NCBI GenBank assembly: GCA_003342895.1
Contig: PTFA01000042.1
Location: 2,410,716 to 2,474,715, forward strand
Direction of reading: 5' to 3'
DNA length: 64,000 bases
From: Casuarius casuarius
Lineage: Eukaryota; Chordata; Aves; Casuariiformes; Casuariidae
The notes beneath the pieces were generated by a model that saw only the letters and a program-made list of their open reading frames with translations, was not told the DNA's origin and searched no databases. This document shows, one piece after another, positions 39,801 through 51,200 of the stretch (within the stretch, counting starts at the first letter, position 1; each line of letters begins with the position of its first letter). Both the position numbers and the translations under genes were made by a program.

Positions 39801-42800
39801 AGCAGGTTCCCGACACGTGCAGCTCGGTGCCACAGCTGCCTTCCTCCTTGCACAGCCACTGGGACTGGGCACAGGCTACGGCGTGATTTTGCACAGGGTT
39901 TTGCACCGCATCGCACAGAAGACAGGGTATATGTTAACATCCTTGGAGAAAAAACGGTGGTGTCATGTATTTAGTTCTGTTTTGAAGCACACGTGCTAGC
40001 AGCGTTGGCAGTCATCTCATTCTTATGAAATACACAGTAGTTTTCAGCCAAATATCATTCTTGTTGTAAACGATACAGCACTACAAAGCAGTGCTCTGAG
40101 TAGGAGGAAAAATACAAGAGTAGCTTTTATGACCAGCTCTCATTTTTGCCACCTACAAAACAAGACTTAGCTAATACAGTGGTCCAGCTGTTTTAGCATT
40201 TCTAAAAGTTTTTATTCCGAGGCAGTGTATAAGGCAATAGGCTATTTTGTTTTTTGTTACCACAAAAGCTAGTAGTTTCACAATAGCAAAGGCAGAAAGT
40301 AGCAGTGAGTTATCAGAGGAGACTCCTTCAGGTTGACATGGGGAGTAAGAGCATTTATCGAGCCAGACGAGGACCATTCCTCTTACGTTCCTTGAACTCC
40401 ATGGCAGAAAACTGCTCGCTCCAGACTGGATGCTCATTTCCAGATGTAGAGCTCTTTGTGAAGGTGAGGTTTTTAAAGCAATCTAACAGCAATGTTTGTT
40501 TATGGAAAACTTTTTGCTCTATTTGAGATTAATTTGTTAGCATTGAGTAAGGTGAAAGAGCAAGCAGAACTGGTTTCATTACTGCATGTCATTTGGTTAT
40601 ATAAAGCCCACCTGCAAGCATAATGAACTAACCCATTAACTAAGTAAATGACACACTTGATTTTTCACTTGTACCTGTAAAGTAAGTTTTAAAACTGCAT
40701 ACTCTAGGAGAAATATGAGAAAAGCTTGAAAAATCAGACCTCTCATCTCTTGCAACACCATCATGTAAAGCCTAATGTAGCCAATAACAATTACACAAGG
40801 CTTCACCTCATTCTAATGCAACCTCTAAGCAAAATGCAATACAAAGTAAATTAGAGCAACGCTTCTGTGGTGACATGTATGGTGAGTTGCAGCCTCTGTG
40901 CTTTACACTAACACATGATGATTTGCATAGCCAAAATGAAAGATCATCATTACAGGTGCACGCAGGAGGAGCAGTTACGTGACTCGGGTACAGTCACGCT
41001 TAAGTATGAAAAGTGGGAGCTCTGGGTCTAGAACTAGGAGGTGGCCTGCACCTCAGCCCACAGGGCAACCGCATGCTCTTCTCCCCTCCTTTGCATTTCC
41101 CTCATCTATTAGCTGTAGTTACGTGGCATTTGTGCTTCATTAGTCCGCAGTTCAGCAAAGCACCGGGACCTGCATGTTCAGCTGAATGAAGCAAGGCCAT
41201 TGTGCGACTTCCTTCCCTCTCCCTGGGCCCCTGCAATTGTTCATTTTAAAACACTTAATTATTTGATTTATTCTGTTTATTCCCTTAAGTGCTTCAGGCA
41301 TTACTTCTCAATTTATGCTGGTAAAGCTTTTTATACCTGTTTCCTGTGATCGTAAACTGATTTAAACTTTTTTAATCTTGCAATGATTTAGGTAGACAAA
41401 TGAGGTGGAGACTTTTACCCTTGGAAAGAATGCTGTGATTCCAATTTTGTTTTTTAACTTATGAAAACATTCATTACACATTTTAATGAAAAAATACATC
41501 TCCAAGATGATAGGATTATTCATATCTATGTGCATGTTGGGAGAAGGCTATAAAGAAACTTTGCGTGAAAATACATAGTAGTAGAGACGAGTAACATGTT
41601 ATACATACTCACAGCAGATCTGGATTTTCTGCTTTTTTACTCTATCTGCTATCACAATTCACTATTATAGATATATGTATACTTTTTTTTTTAATTGTAG
41701 GCTGGCAATGATGGGGAAAGTATTGGAAATTGCCCGTTCTCTCAACGTCTCTTTATGATTCTGTGGCTAAAAGGTGTCATATTTAATGTCACAACCGTGG
41801 ATTTGAAAAGGTGAGATTACAATAGGAGTTGTCATTTTTCAGAGCAACTTTACCAAAATGGTGATTTTAAAGGGTGGATCTCTTCTGACAGATTTGAAAA
41901 GCACACACAAGTTAGCAGACATTATTTACGCTGTGCCTTGGTATTATGACAGCAGTTTGTATGCCTGATTCCTCTTTAATGTTCACCAATATAAAGTGGA
42001 CTAACTCCTTTGAAGCATTTGAGATTTTAATCTATTTTGCAGTAGGTCTCTGTAACATAAGACTGCAGTTTTAGCTTTTCAGAGCACATTCAGGTATGGA
42101 CTAGCTAATTCTCACAACACTAGTGTGAGGCAGCTGGCTATGTTTTATTTTATATGTAAGACAGATAGTAATCTGGTATTTTGAGGTTAAAATTCATTGT
42201 AAAGTTCATTGCAATTACGTATAAAAATTGAAAATGTAGTTCCTGTCGTGATTAACCCAGTCTCTTTCCTCCCATTAGAAAACCTGCGGACTTGCAGAAC
42301 CTAGCACCGGGAACGAACCCCCCCTTCATGACGTTTGATGGTGAAGTGAAAACCGATGTCAATAAGATTGAGGAGTTCTTGGAAGAAAAGTTAGCACCGC
42401 CACGGTACTGTATCCCCAACTACTTATTTTGCTTTTAGTTCCTCATAACCCTTGACAGAAGGTCAGTGGCAGAGTCCCCTTTGGTTTCAGCGGCTCGAGC
42501 CCTTGATTAGCTTCATGAGTTATAATGCGCATGTGAAGCTTAGGAGGGGCCGGTCTAGCCACTGCAGTTGAACTTGTTGGGAGCGGTGACTCCAAGGGCA
42601 GTGAAACACAGCCGAGGCCTGCTGCTGCGGAAGGGCTGGCCCTGGGGTTTGCCTTGGGCCGCTGGTTGCGCTCTTCCCACTGCCTTCGCCTTTACCCCAT
42701 GTTTATGTTATGCCACTACAGTCATTCCCAAGGGATGAAATCCATCCTGCTGCAGCAAGTATATGCAGAAATCTGCATACCATTGCGGAAACCTGACCTC

Positions 42801-45800
42801 TTTTCCTCCATTTGTGTGTGTTTGAGGTTTCCCTCTTCACACTGTACAAATAATTGCGCTTACTGGGAACAAGTAGTTAAAACACTAGTGAAAGCCACCT
42901 GCGTCCTAGGAGTCCTGGGGCAAAGACTGTCAAGGCTCATTTTGAGCAGCTAGGTGGGCCAACCTCAGTACACACCAGGGGCTGGGTTTGGGACTTGTCC
43001 TTCCCCCCCGGCAGCTCTTCCCACCTCTCCCAAAACTAGCTGTCCCACCACTAGCAGCATCTTATCCCCCACCCATTTCTCCCCCAGGACAGCAGCTCTC
43101 CTCCATGATGCTCCCATCTCAAGCAGCTGAACTGACTTCAACCATGCTAGTAGCTATTCCCCTTCACTTTTTCCCTCCTGTTTGCCCGTGGCAACAACAG
43201 CTCTTGGCCTGGCCACACCAAGCTTGCTCACACGTGACTGGGAGAGGCAAGGAGGCTGAGAGGAGCAGCACTCAGTGCTGCCAGGGACTTTCCCTCCTCG
43301 CAGCAGGAGCCACCCTCTGTTCAGCCATGGCTCATCCCCACTGGAGACGGCCTGGAAGAAGCTTTGGGTTGTCTGGGTGGCATTTGCAGCATGAATCGCC
43401 ATTTCCCGTCTCCCTCGAGAAAAGGAGATGAGCCATGTGGTTTAGGTATGGGCCAGAGGCCATACTGGCCAAGTGATCTGTAGTTTAGGATGGTTCCCTC
43501 CAGAAGCTCTGTGTAATCATACGTTCTTTGCAAAGGGGTGATGCTGCAGTTTAAATGATGTATATTAAATAATTAATGGAGATTAAAAAAAAGTGGCTAG
43601 TCATGTAACTTTTTTTGTTTCTTTTAATTCCTCAGGTATCCCAAACTTGCACCAAACCACCCTGAGTCTAACTCTGCAGGAAATGATGTGTTTGCAAAAT
43701 TCTCTGCATTCATAAAGAACCCAAGAAAAGATGCTAATGAAAGTATGTGCTATATAGTCTTTTCATTGCCCCTGGTAGTTTCTGGAACAAATTAGACTGT
43801 ACAGTTCTAGCATACTGTGCTGTAGATATCCCATTTGCAACTTAGGGTAAGCAGTCATTTCCCAGAGCATAAAAGCTTTGGAAATCTGGGCCTGTTCCCT
43901 CTCTCAGTTGGGGATTCCCAAAGTTAGTTTGCTCAGGTACCNCTGTCAGCATGGGAGCACCAGCTCCAGCTCCTCCCTGGTTATTCAGCTCTCAGGCCTG
44001 TAACACTGCATCTTCCCTGTGCCACTGCTACAAGCGCTGTCTCCTCAAAGTAGGACCTTAGCTTCAGGTCTGCCACCCGCCATCCTCCTGTTGCCTTTCT
44101 CCTCTGTTTGTGTCAGTAATGAAGGCTCTAACCCCGTGGCTCTACCTTCCCATGCACATATCTGGAGTAGGACCCTCACTGTACATTAACTTCTCTGTCC
44201 TCCAGTTCAGAGTCCTGTTCCCCTTGCTGTTTCCTTCTCCCCTCATCACAGTTGCGCACTGGCACCGCTAGCCTAGGTAAACTGCAGCCACCCTTGCCAG
44301 CCCCTGCTGCCTCCACCCCACTACTCTGCACGGAGAGCACAGCACCTGCAGGTGGGTTTCCTGTGCTCTCCAGAGCAGCACCTTGCTGCCGTCACCCCAA
44401 GCTTCACCATCTCTGGCCCTGCTGCCATGCCACTCTGTGCAGACACCCCCCGTAAGTGTTTCAGGAGCTGTTTTTGGCTAAGCAGACCCAGTTTGGTTTT
44501 CTCAGAACCAAACAGAGCTGCTTATAGCTCTTATCCCAGCATTAGGTTTTAAGCTTAGGATAAAGGAATTGGAGAAGTTGGCATCGTGGGGTGTCTGTAA
44601 GCTGGACTGGTGCCAGGGAACAGAAGGCAAGAGTTGCCTGTCTGCTGGGTATCAGGAGAGACCTTAGTACAGTCTTGAATGACCTTTTTATTGTCTTAAC
44701 CTAGATTTGGAAAAATCTTTGCTTAAAGCCCTGAGGAAGCTGGACAACTACTTAAATAGCCCCTTGCCGGATGAAATTGATGCTTACAGCACCGAGGAGA
44801 TCACTGTTTCCAGCCGGAAGTTCCTGGATGGAGATGAGCTCACCTTAGCAGATTGCAACCTCCTACCAAAGCTCCATATAATTAAGGTTTGCATTTGCAT
44901 TTCAGCATTTTGAAGAGGAGGGAAACACAGAAGCCCAGGTTCACTTCTAGAAGGCAGAGGACTCCTGTATCTTTTCTGAAGCTGCACAGCAGCTGTCTAA
45001 ATGCAGGAACAATGAATGCTAATACACAAGGCCATTTTATTAGAGCAAAGCTAGGCAGATCCTCAGATTGACGACTCTACAGTTAGAATATCTGGTTTCA
45101 TATTTGGGTCATGACTGCACTCTCTAAGCATCACACAAGTATTAGATGAGTAAGGTACTATATTCAGTGCCATAGAGAAATGTTTTCATTTGCATTTCAC
45201 ATGCAGAGTGCCATGGAACAGTAAGATTAAATGATTGTTGTCCATGCCAATTCAAGAAGTCAGCAACTGGAGAGGTCTGAACCTCTCCCAACCCAAAACT
45301 CCTGCTTTGCTGAACATGACCAGTAATACCAGTAACACTGGCCAGGGACCCAGCACCCTTCCAACCAAGGCTCCCAGCCCCTTTTTGCAGGGCTATGGAG
45401 TATCCACACACCTCTAGCAGTGCTGGGGACCAAGGTGTCTGGGCTTTGCTAGAGCCTGTCCGAAGGCTGCTCTGGAGCCAACCAGACTCTGGAAGAGAAA
45501 AGGCCACTTTGGAAATTCATCTGGTGTCTATGCAAACAAGGTCACTTCAGAAAGCTGCAGTTTTGACTACTGTTTTGTCAGAGGAGGAGTGGATTGAATT
45601 GTTTTCTGACACCTTTGTGAGTGAAAACTATCCCAGGAGACCTCATGGTTGAAACTAGTCCACAGACAGCAGCAAGAGAACGCAAGCCCTTTCCCACTCC
45701 ACGGGACACCTTTTAGAGGTCAGGCACGCACACAGCCAAACGTAACAGGTAGGGGGGTCAACAGGGCCCACGCAAAGGGAATGGCCTTATGTCAGATGAA

Positions 45801-46457
45801 TGTCTAAAGGATGGTGGAGGATGAATGTCAAGCCGTCCTTGCTGATCCATAGGGAAGTGTTAGGTAACAGCCAATAGTTGTTTTCCCTAGCCATGTGAAA
45901 TTTAGTATTTTAATTTAAGTTTTTTCTTTCTGTTTTAAGTGAAAGTTTCCAACTGTGGGCCAGTTTATTACTGTAAGAGTATTCTGTTAATTCTGGTTTA
46001 TGCTAGTTCTCTTGCTGTTTTGAGCTGCATCTCCTCCAGGAGGTGTGGCCTACTGGCATAACTCTAGCAGAATATTTATACTAAATAAATCCTTTTGAGT
46101 GGGTTAGCTAGTTAGCTAGCTTTCTTTGTCCCATGTCTTCTGTTTCTTTTTTTGTCTTTTCTCCTTTGCCCCCACCAAAAAGTAAATTGTAAATATGAAA
46201 GACTTATGAATGGAAAATAAAAAATGTGTATAAAAAGCAGATTTATTTTATGCAGATCATGTGTGTAATATTTTCTTTTTTTCTTTTAATAAAAGGTTGT
46301 TGCAAAAAAATACAGAAATTTTGAGTTTCCACCTGAAATGACAGGGATTTCAAGATACCTGAACAATGCATATGCAAGAGATGAATTTACAAACACTTGT
46401 CCTGCTGATCAAGAAATTGAGTATGCATATTTGGATGTTGCAAAGAGAATGAAGTAA
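14699..46457 (+). CDS. CLIC6: CLIC6 coding region, long (parchorin-like) form, six exons
   Basis: Chloride intracellular channel 6 belongs to the GST-fold CLIC family, whose members exist as soluble proteins and can associate with membranes; parchorin-type CLIC6 is known from secretory epithelia. Joining 14699-15889, 41701-41810, 42279-42404, 43636-43742, 44705-44886 and 46296-46457 gives 625 residues, counting the N gap at face value. Exon 1 supplies residues 1-397, an acidic low-complexity extension. Residues 398-625 are the conserved CLIC module. It contains the N-C-P-F-S redox motif (Cys about 408) and the hydrophobic stretch [12 protein letters not shown] of the putative membrane segment. 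The all-helical C-terminal domain follows, with the family signatures [13 protein letters not shown] and V-A-K-K-Y-R (the nuclear-localisation-like motif of CLIC4). All introns are GT-AG and exon sizes match the family pattern. Human CLIC6 is somewhat longer, in the extension only. Confidence 0.95.
14760..14931. other. Assembly gap inside CLIC6 exon 1
   Basis: 172 consecutive N in the most GC-rich part of the window. About 57 codons of the CLIC6 N-terminal region are missing. Confidence 0.99.
15140..15565 (+). repeat. CLIC6: Eleven in-frame tandem units coding the CLIC6 N-terminal repeat
   Basis: Units begin A-G-T-D-P (variants AGID, AGVG, LGSD, VGSD, VGTD) and end A-A-P or V-A-P. Their lengths are 14, 14, 12, 14, 14, 12, 14, 12, 14, 12 and 10 residues, that is 42-, 36- and 30-base units. 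The 14-residue form has the centre D-P-E-E-A-A-x-E-A; the 12-residue form has D-P-Q-E-E-A. From unit 2 the order is close to an alternation, which suggests growth by duplication of a long-short pair. Mammalian parchorin/CLIC6 also has repeats in this extension, but with a different unit. Confidence 0.9.
24579..24690. repeat. Compound CA/TG/TA microsatellite
   Basis: Alternating purine-pyrimidine tract: ACATACATATATACACACAC, then TGTGTG and TATATA runs. It can form an imperfect hairpin because the CA-rich half is followed by a TG-rich half. Open frames across it are artefacts. Confidence 0.9.
26439..26460. repeat. (TC)n microsatellite
   Basis: A short CT dinucleotide run of about ten units in intron 1 of CLIC6. 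Confidence 0.9.
28626..28648. repeat. Perfect 11-bp inverted repeat with 1-bp spacer
   Basis: The left arm TTAATTACTTA and right arm TAAGTAATTAA are exact reverse complements around one G. The arms contain two TAATTA-like homeodomain cores, so a regulatory role is possible. In AT-rich intron sequence a chance origin is also plausible. Confidence 0.8.
31139..31440 (-). repeat. Degraded CR1-type LINE relic
   Basis: The + strand at 31139-31187 (GGGCTGGAAGGGACCTCCCA and on to AGTCCAAGTCCCTGCT) matches the well-known antisense end of CR1. A second block near 31332-31353 (CTAATTTTCAGCTTGAA) fits the next conserved part. The element is therefore on the minus strand, truncated and old. The left limit is fairly clear and the right limit is approximate. 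Confidence 0.55.
33732..33770. repeat. GA/CA-rich simple repeat
   Basis: Imperfect GAGAGACAGACAGAGGCAGA-type tract in intron 1 of CLIC6. Confidence 0.85.
40228..40233 (+). promoter_or_regulatory. CLIC6: TATA-like element of the alternative CLIC6 promoter
   Basis: TATAAG lies about 110 bases upstream of the first candidate ATG of the alternative first exon. That would place transcription start near 40258. The call rests only on motif and position. Confidence 0.35.
40338..40463 (+). CDS. CLIC6: CLIC6 alternative first exon, short isoform
   Basis: An in-frame ATG at 40338 and another at 40401 lead to a segment ending P-D-V-E-L-F-V-K, then the donor AAG|GTGAGG in phase 0. This is the same junction as D-I-S-L-F-V-K of exon 1 and the same E-L-F-V-K as the first exons of CLIC4 and CLIC5. 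Spliced to exon 2 it gives about 270 residues (first ATG) or 249 residues (second ATG); 249 is the usual size of a single-module CLIC. The start [11 protein letters not shown] carries two extra cysteines upstream of the redox cysteine (Cys32 in the 249-residue form). Use as a cassette after exon 1 is unlikely, because it would duplicate the LFVK motif. Confidence 0.8.
41701..41810 (+). CDS. CLIC6: CLIC6 exon 2: redox motif and putative membrane segment
   Basis: 110 bases, the conserved size of this exon in the family. The acceptor is TTTTTAATTGTAG and the donor AAAAG|GTGAGA. It encodes [14 protein letters not shown], with the glutaredoxin-like cysteine, followed by the hydrophobic stretch through V-T-T-V-D-L-K-R. 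It enters in phase 0 and leaves in phase 2. Confidence 0.98.
42279..42404 (+). CDS. CLIC6: CLIC6 exon 3
   Basis: 126 bases with acceptor CCTCCCATTAG and a donor at GTACTG. It encodes [16 protein letters not shown] and [13 protein letters not shown], the rest of the thioredoxin-like N-terminal domain, including the cis-proline T-N-P-P-F region. Its size matches the family. Confidence 0.98.
43636..43742 (+). CDS. CLIC6: CLIC6 exon 4
   Basis: 107 bases with acceptor TTAATTCCTCAG and donor GTATGT. It encodes [15 protein letters not shown] and [10 protein letters not shown], the linker and first helix of the C-terminal domain. Confidence 0.98.
44705..44886 (+). CDS. CLIC6: CLIC6 exon 5
   Basis: 182 bases after TTAACCTAG, ending I-K|GTTTGC. 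It encodes the acidic foot-loop region ([10 protein letters not shown]) and the family signature [19 protein letters not shown]. The size equals that of the same exon in other CLIC genes. Confidence 0.98.
46296..46457 (+). CDS. CLIC6: CLIC6 last coding exon and stop
   Basis: 53 codons plus TAA (46455-46457) after a TTTCTTTTAATAAAAG acceptor. It encodes [31 protein letters not shown] and the C-terminus D-V-A-K-R-M-K. The AAKYR-type motif is the one linked to nuclear import in CLIC4. Confidence 0.98.
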   Translation, partial: VVAKKYRNFEFPPEMTGISRYLNNAYARDEFTNTCPADQEIEYAYLDVAKRMK

Positions 46458-47239
46458 ATGGAAGATGCTTCTGTTTTTCTTTACTTCTGAGGTTTAGATG
46501 GGCACCAGCCAAGATGGCAAAAAGAAAAAAAGAACCTGTACACTCTGCAGTGTAAGTTCTGTCACTGGCCAATTCTTCTTTTACAGTAATTGTATAGCAT
46601 TATTTGCTCATTCTTAAATTATACATGTATATGTTTGTGTCTCTGTACAGATGTATACACACACAAATGTGTGTACTGCATTCCAAGTTAAAGGCATCAG
46701 ATCAATGTTAAACCATTTGTTGAAGTTAGGGGAATAATGTAGGTCACGCAATTATAGAAAAATTACAGACTAGTGACTTATGCTAAATTACTGGATTTGG
46801 GGAAGAAATAGCCCTGTTTCTCACACATATTTAACCTGTCATTATTGCTGCCTCTGATCTCTGTTTCATATTTGTTGCCAAACTTCACAGTTACTGGGAA
46901 GGTTTCTGTTTGCTTCTCCATAAGTATCGGAGGGCTGCAAGCCAATGCTTGGCATGCCCACAGCACACTGGCTTATCCAGGAGAAAGGCCAGCTGGTAGG
47001 TGGAACCATACCTGCCTTCCCAGAAGCCCTCTCCTCTCTGCTAGAGACCTGTAGAGCAGGTCGATGAAGAACAACTCCTTTGCACATCGCATGAGTCCTT
47101 CTTCAGTATTTATCCTGCCTTCTCCTTTCTCAGGGTTGCATGACCCACCCAGCCTCCTCCAGTCCTGGAGAAGGACAGTCTTGGAGAGTCCCATCAAAAA
47201 GGGAAACACAGACTGTCCCTGGCCTGTAGACTATCTAAT

Positions 47240-47245
47240 AATAAA
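47240..47245 (+). terminator. CLIC6: Proximal poly(A) signal of CLIC6
   Basis: Canonical AATAAA about 780 bases after the stop codon. Confidence 0.45.
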
Positions 47246-48210
47246 TATTTGACAAGGGAGGCTTGCTTATCACTGTAGAGACAAGGAATGGGAGAACATC
47301 TGTTCCCAGCTACTGAGGTGGGGTTGCTCTTTCCTATCTTTCCATGACTCCCATTTATTTTGAAAAGCAAAGAGGAGGAGAAGAGCTAAGACAGGAATAG
47401 TCCTTTCTCACTCTCTCCTGCTGGTTGAGCTTCAGTGTGCTGGATTTCCCAGGGCAGTTTTTAGGCCTTCATCGCTGAGAGCTTTACAGCTGATCAGAGA
47501 GGTATCTAATTACGGACAAGATAGACATTGCTCCTGCCATAGGTGGGGGTTGCATCACATGAGCCCTTCCAGCCTTTCAGGAATCTGTGTTCAAGGCAGT
47601 CAATACTGGTGAGAAATACCTTCTAGCCTTGCATCTGGGAATGCACCGTTAGAGATGTTTGGCCTGTGAAAACGTACATCCCCAGCTGCTTTCTGCTGAG
47701 CAGGNCCTCAGCAGGCAAGTAGGAGTAGAGGGTTCAATACTTTAATCATAGGGTCATTTTTTTGCCTGTGTGTACAAAATTGATGTGAAAATGGCTAAAA
47801 CCCCCCCCTATTTTGACATCTATATCCACAAAGAGACTGTTACAGAATAGTCATTCATCTTTGCCCATGTCAAACATGGGCATACTTTCTTACAAAGCAT
47901 TACCTACGGTAATGGTAGGTGTCAGGTATATTGTAGCTGCAATGTTTTGCTCCTACACACTACATATATACACACATCATCCTATACACTACAGCTGTGA
48001 GTTCTGATGCAAATGTCCTATCACAATTGTTTGTAAACAGCGTTAAATACAGAGTTTTAATTTGTCTTCTTTAGAGAACAGACACAATATCTTTCCCCTC
48101 CCTCCCTCAGTTCTGAATTTCTACATTGGGGATGATAGCTGAGCAGTCACTCATCAAATATTACTAACTGCTACTTTGTACTTTCAAATATATATATATA
48201 TATATAAAAA

Positions 48211-48216
48211 AATAAA
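48211..48216 (+). terminator. CLIC6: Distal poly(A) signal of CLIC6
   Basis: Canonical AATAAA about 1.75 kb after the stop, immediately behind a TATATA tract (about 48188-48206). Confidence 0.4.
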
Positions 48217-48239
48217 ATGTATAAGACATAAAATCTGTA

Positions 48240-51200
48240 TACTCTTTTCATATGCCTTATAAATTTAAATATAAAATACACAAATCCATAAGTAATTTGA
48301 GCAGTGTCCTGTCTTTATTTCCTTGGTAATTTCCTGGCAAGATGCATTGCAAGAGTGGCCTGGATTTTAAGAAATAAGAGGCAAAGTTTAACCAAACTTT
48401 GATTTGTCTTTGAAGAATCACCTCTGTTGCAGACCTGCAGTCAGAGCTGGGGAACAACAGATGCCTACCAGCTGTGTCTTTTACTGCTGAATAAAAAAAG
48501 ATAGGGCCATAATCCGTGGCCTCAAAGCCAAGTGGCACAAACTGTCCCACACCTATGCTGGTTAGGGCGGGCCCCTTCTGTAACAGTTTTGCCTTGGAGA
48601 GAACTACCTGGGTTGCCCCAAAACACCCAGGGATTGTTCACACTGCTCACACAGAGGTCCAAGTGCACAAGCCCACTCCCTGGCCTGCTCCTCTTTCTCA
48701 GTATGAATGTAGTTATGGCTGTTTATAACCAGTAAACAAAGCAGACTCTGGCCTACTCTCTGGCCCCGAGAGCATGTAGTAATGTGTGGTTCACATCCAC
48801 ACAGCCAAACTCTACCTCCTGGAAAGAGGGCACCCACGCTGGTGGCGGGGAACAGCACTGATCTCCAAATCAGGCCTGCATGTTGATGAGGGCGATGCTA
48901 TTTGGCACAATATTAGCAACAGAGACACTAAGATTGGAAAGGATGGATGGAAATTTGTGTGTGAAAGCACTAGAAGAAACCGAGCAACCTGGCTTCAAAG
49001 ACTGGACTGGGGGTTGATGGCTACACGCATTGTAGCAGTGAATTCACCCAAAGGAGCAGATAGCAGGAACATGAAAAGCAAACTGAAGCCCAAAGCAAAG
49101 GTAAAGAGATGAAGAAGAACCAGAGGGGAGCCATAAAATACCCTGATAAAGAAACCAAAAGAACAAGGAGCCTCAGATATTTGCCTATTTGCCTTAGAGT
49201 CATGAAGGGTGAGACAAGATCCTGAGCCATAAGCTCTCAAACAGATTCCAAGAGGGTATAGAAGGCACATACAAAAATCAGTCCGTTGTCACGAATGAAG
49301 AGCAGTGAGCAGGAGCAGCTGGGTAGCCCCTTGCCTTCCACCTCCCACAGGACCACCCTGCCCAGCCCACCCAGGCTCACATCTCAGCACAAGTGAAATG
49401 ATGGGAAAGCAAGTGCAAGTAAGTTGCATTTAAAATAAATACCACCCTCCCTTCCATAAGGTCTCTTTCCCCGCATGGATGGCAACACACAACCTGGCCT
49501 TGCCTGCTTTCCCGGCCTGAGCGCGAGCCCACAGCCAAGCCCGGGTCTAGCAGCAGCTCTGGACTCAGTGTGCCAGGGCTCAGCAGCAGCCCATCACCGT
49601 CAGTCCTCACTGACTAGAAAGGGTTAGCAACACAACTGCAAGAAACACCACGAGGCTGTGCGAGATGCCCGTGGTTATGCTTTATATACTCCAGGAAAAT
49701 AATTCTTTCTTTGAGATCATTCATTTAGCCTCCCTTACACTGTCATCTTTTTCTAAGGCATCGTCAGACTCACACACCTGCATTTTCAGTCCTATCAGGC
49801 TGAGAGAAAAACCCTCAGACACTCAGGGAGCAGAGGGTTTCTTTTTTTAAAATCTGACATCGCTTAGAAGGATATTTGATTAAATGTTTGTGGCCACAGA
49901 TAGCTTTGAAACCTGATGTTCTGTGGTTTCCCTATTCCTCTTGCTCATGCTTTTGCAGAGGTTTGAAGAGGTTCACAGCTCCAGCCTTCTACAGTGACTT
50001 GCATGGCACCCACAACACTACTATAAGCAGTACATTACAGCTGGTGTTTGCATATTTCAAGCAGCACAGTGAAAAAGTATGGGTAGAGATATTAAAAAAG
50101 AAAAGAAAAGAAAAGGAGTTGCATACAAACTCCAACTTTGATGTGAAACTTTTACTGACATTCTGAATAAAAAAGGGAAGACCTATATCACTGACTGCCA
50201 GTCAGAAAAACAAAATTGTCACCTGTGCACATAACCAAACCCATTCATCTGCAGGTAGAAGTTCTTAATAATTTTCTGCTCTTTCTAACAATGAGTGCAT
50301 TCTCACATATTAGTCAAACATCAAATAGTTATCAAATAAAGTGATAGTTTCTAATAGACTAACTGCAGAATGGGTTGATTTACAGCTGAAAGAAAAAAGG
50401 TTTTTCTACACCTCACTGGGATATTCCTGAATGGAAAGCAGAGACTAAAGCAGAAAGGGTTAATTACTTATTTAAAAGCAAATAACAAGAGACCCTTAGC
50501 CCAGATAAAGAATTATGTCCTATAGATCCCAGAGACATTTCCTCCACCAGCACTACCCCATTTCTAACCTCAGGCTTTACCTTCTTCACTAAAACACCTC
50601 TTCTTAACTTCTCCCTTCCCAGTTCCCTCTGAGGGAACTATGAACCCTATGAGGGCTACCACTTGCTCCACCAAGAACTAATCCACCTCTAACCACCCTA
50701 AACTCTCCAATGGGATAGGCTCTCACCCCCTCATTTTATCTCATTCAACTCAGTTGATGTTTTTCTAAGCGGTTCTTAAAGCCACATTTGCCTCTTCAGA
50801 GAAGGGAAGTGCTAAGTGTTTTGGAGCCAGCTCAAATGAAACTTGTGGGAGGGGCAACAGGTTTTCCTAGTTCTTCAGAACAAAATGTGGTGGAAAAGGG
50901 GTCCGGGGGTGTCTGCAATTCAGCTGAACGCAAGACATCAGCCAGCAGAGGAGGAGCTGCTAGGAGAGTTAACTGCAAAAGGGAAAAAAGCCTGGGTGTG
51001 TATGCTGATACCTGTGATGGAGTGAGAGAGGGCTGTTCTTGAAGTCTTCATTATTATAGCATTAAAAAACAGAAAAAAGCTGGGCCAGCCCACACCCAAT
51101 TTTATTTCTGTCGTTGGTCTCTCTCATGCTGAGACCAGTTCAACAGAGCCCTCAAGAGGGGCAAACCAGCAGAGCCGCCAATTCCCTNTCAGGGCAGGCC

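Larger units (their letters stand above)
15890..40220 (+). other. CLIC6: CLIC6 intron 1 (upstream of alternative exon)
   Basis: About 24 kb of intron with no splice-supported coding exon that I can find. It holds microsatellites at about 24.6 and 26.4 kb, an imperfect GA/CA-rich tract near 33.73 kb, poly-A and poly-T tracts, a perfect AT-rich inverted repeat at 28626-28648, an old CR1 relic at about 31.14 kb and a modestly GC-rich patch at 35.3-35.6 kb. Single N positions occur at about 19817, 20909, 23178, 25893, 32092 and 36686. Confidence 0.8.
46458..48235 (+). other. CLIC6: CLIC6 3' untranslated region (extent inferred)
   Basis: AT-rich sequence after the stop. The first AATAAA is at 47240-47245, giving a UTR of about 0.8 kb. 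A second is at 48211-48216 next to an AT dinucleotide tract, giving about 1.8 kb. Either or both may be used. There is a single N at about 47705. Confidence 0.5.

Noticed and set aside
48786..49112. 108-codon + strand frame downstream of CLIC6
   Set aside because: No family resemblance, no acceptor or promoter, and low-complexity lysine-rich end; probably random.
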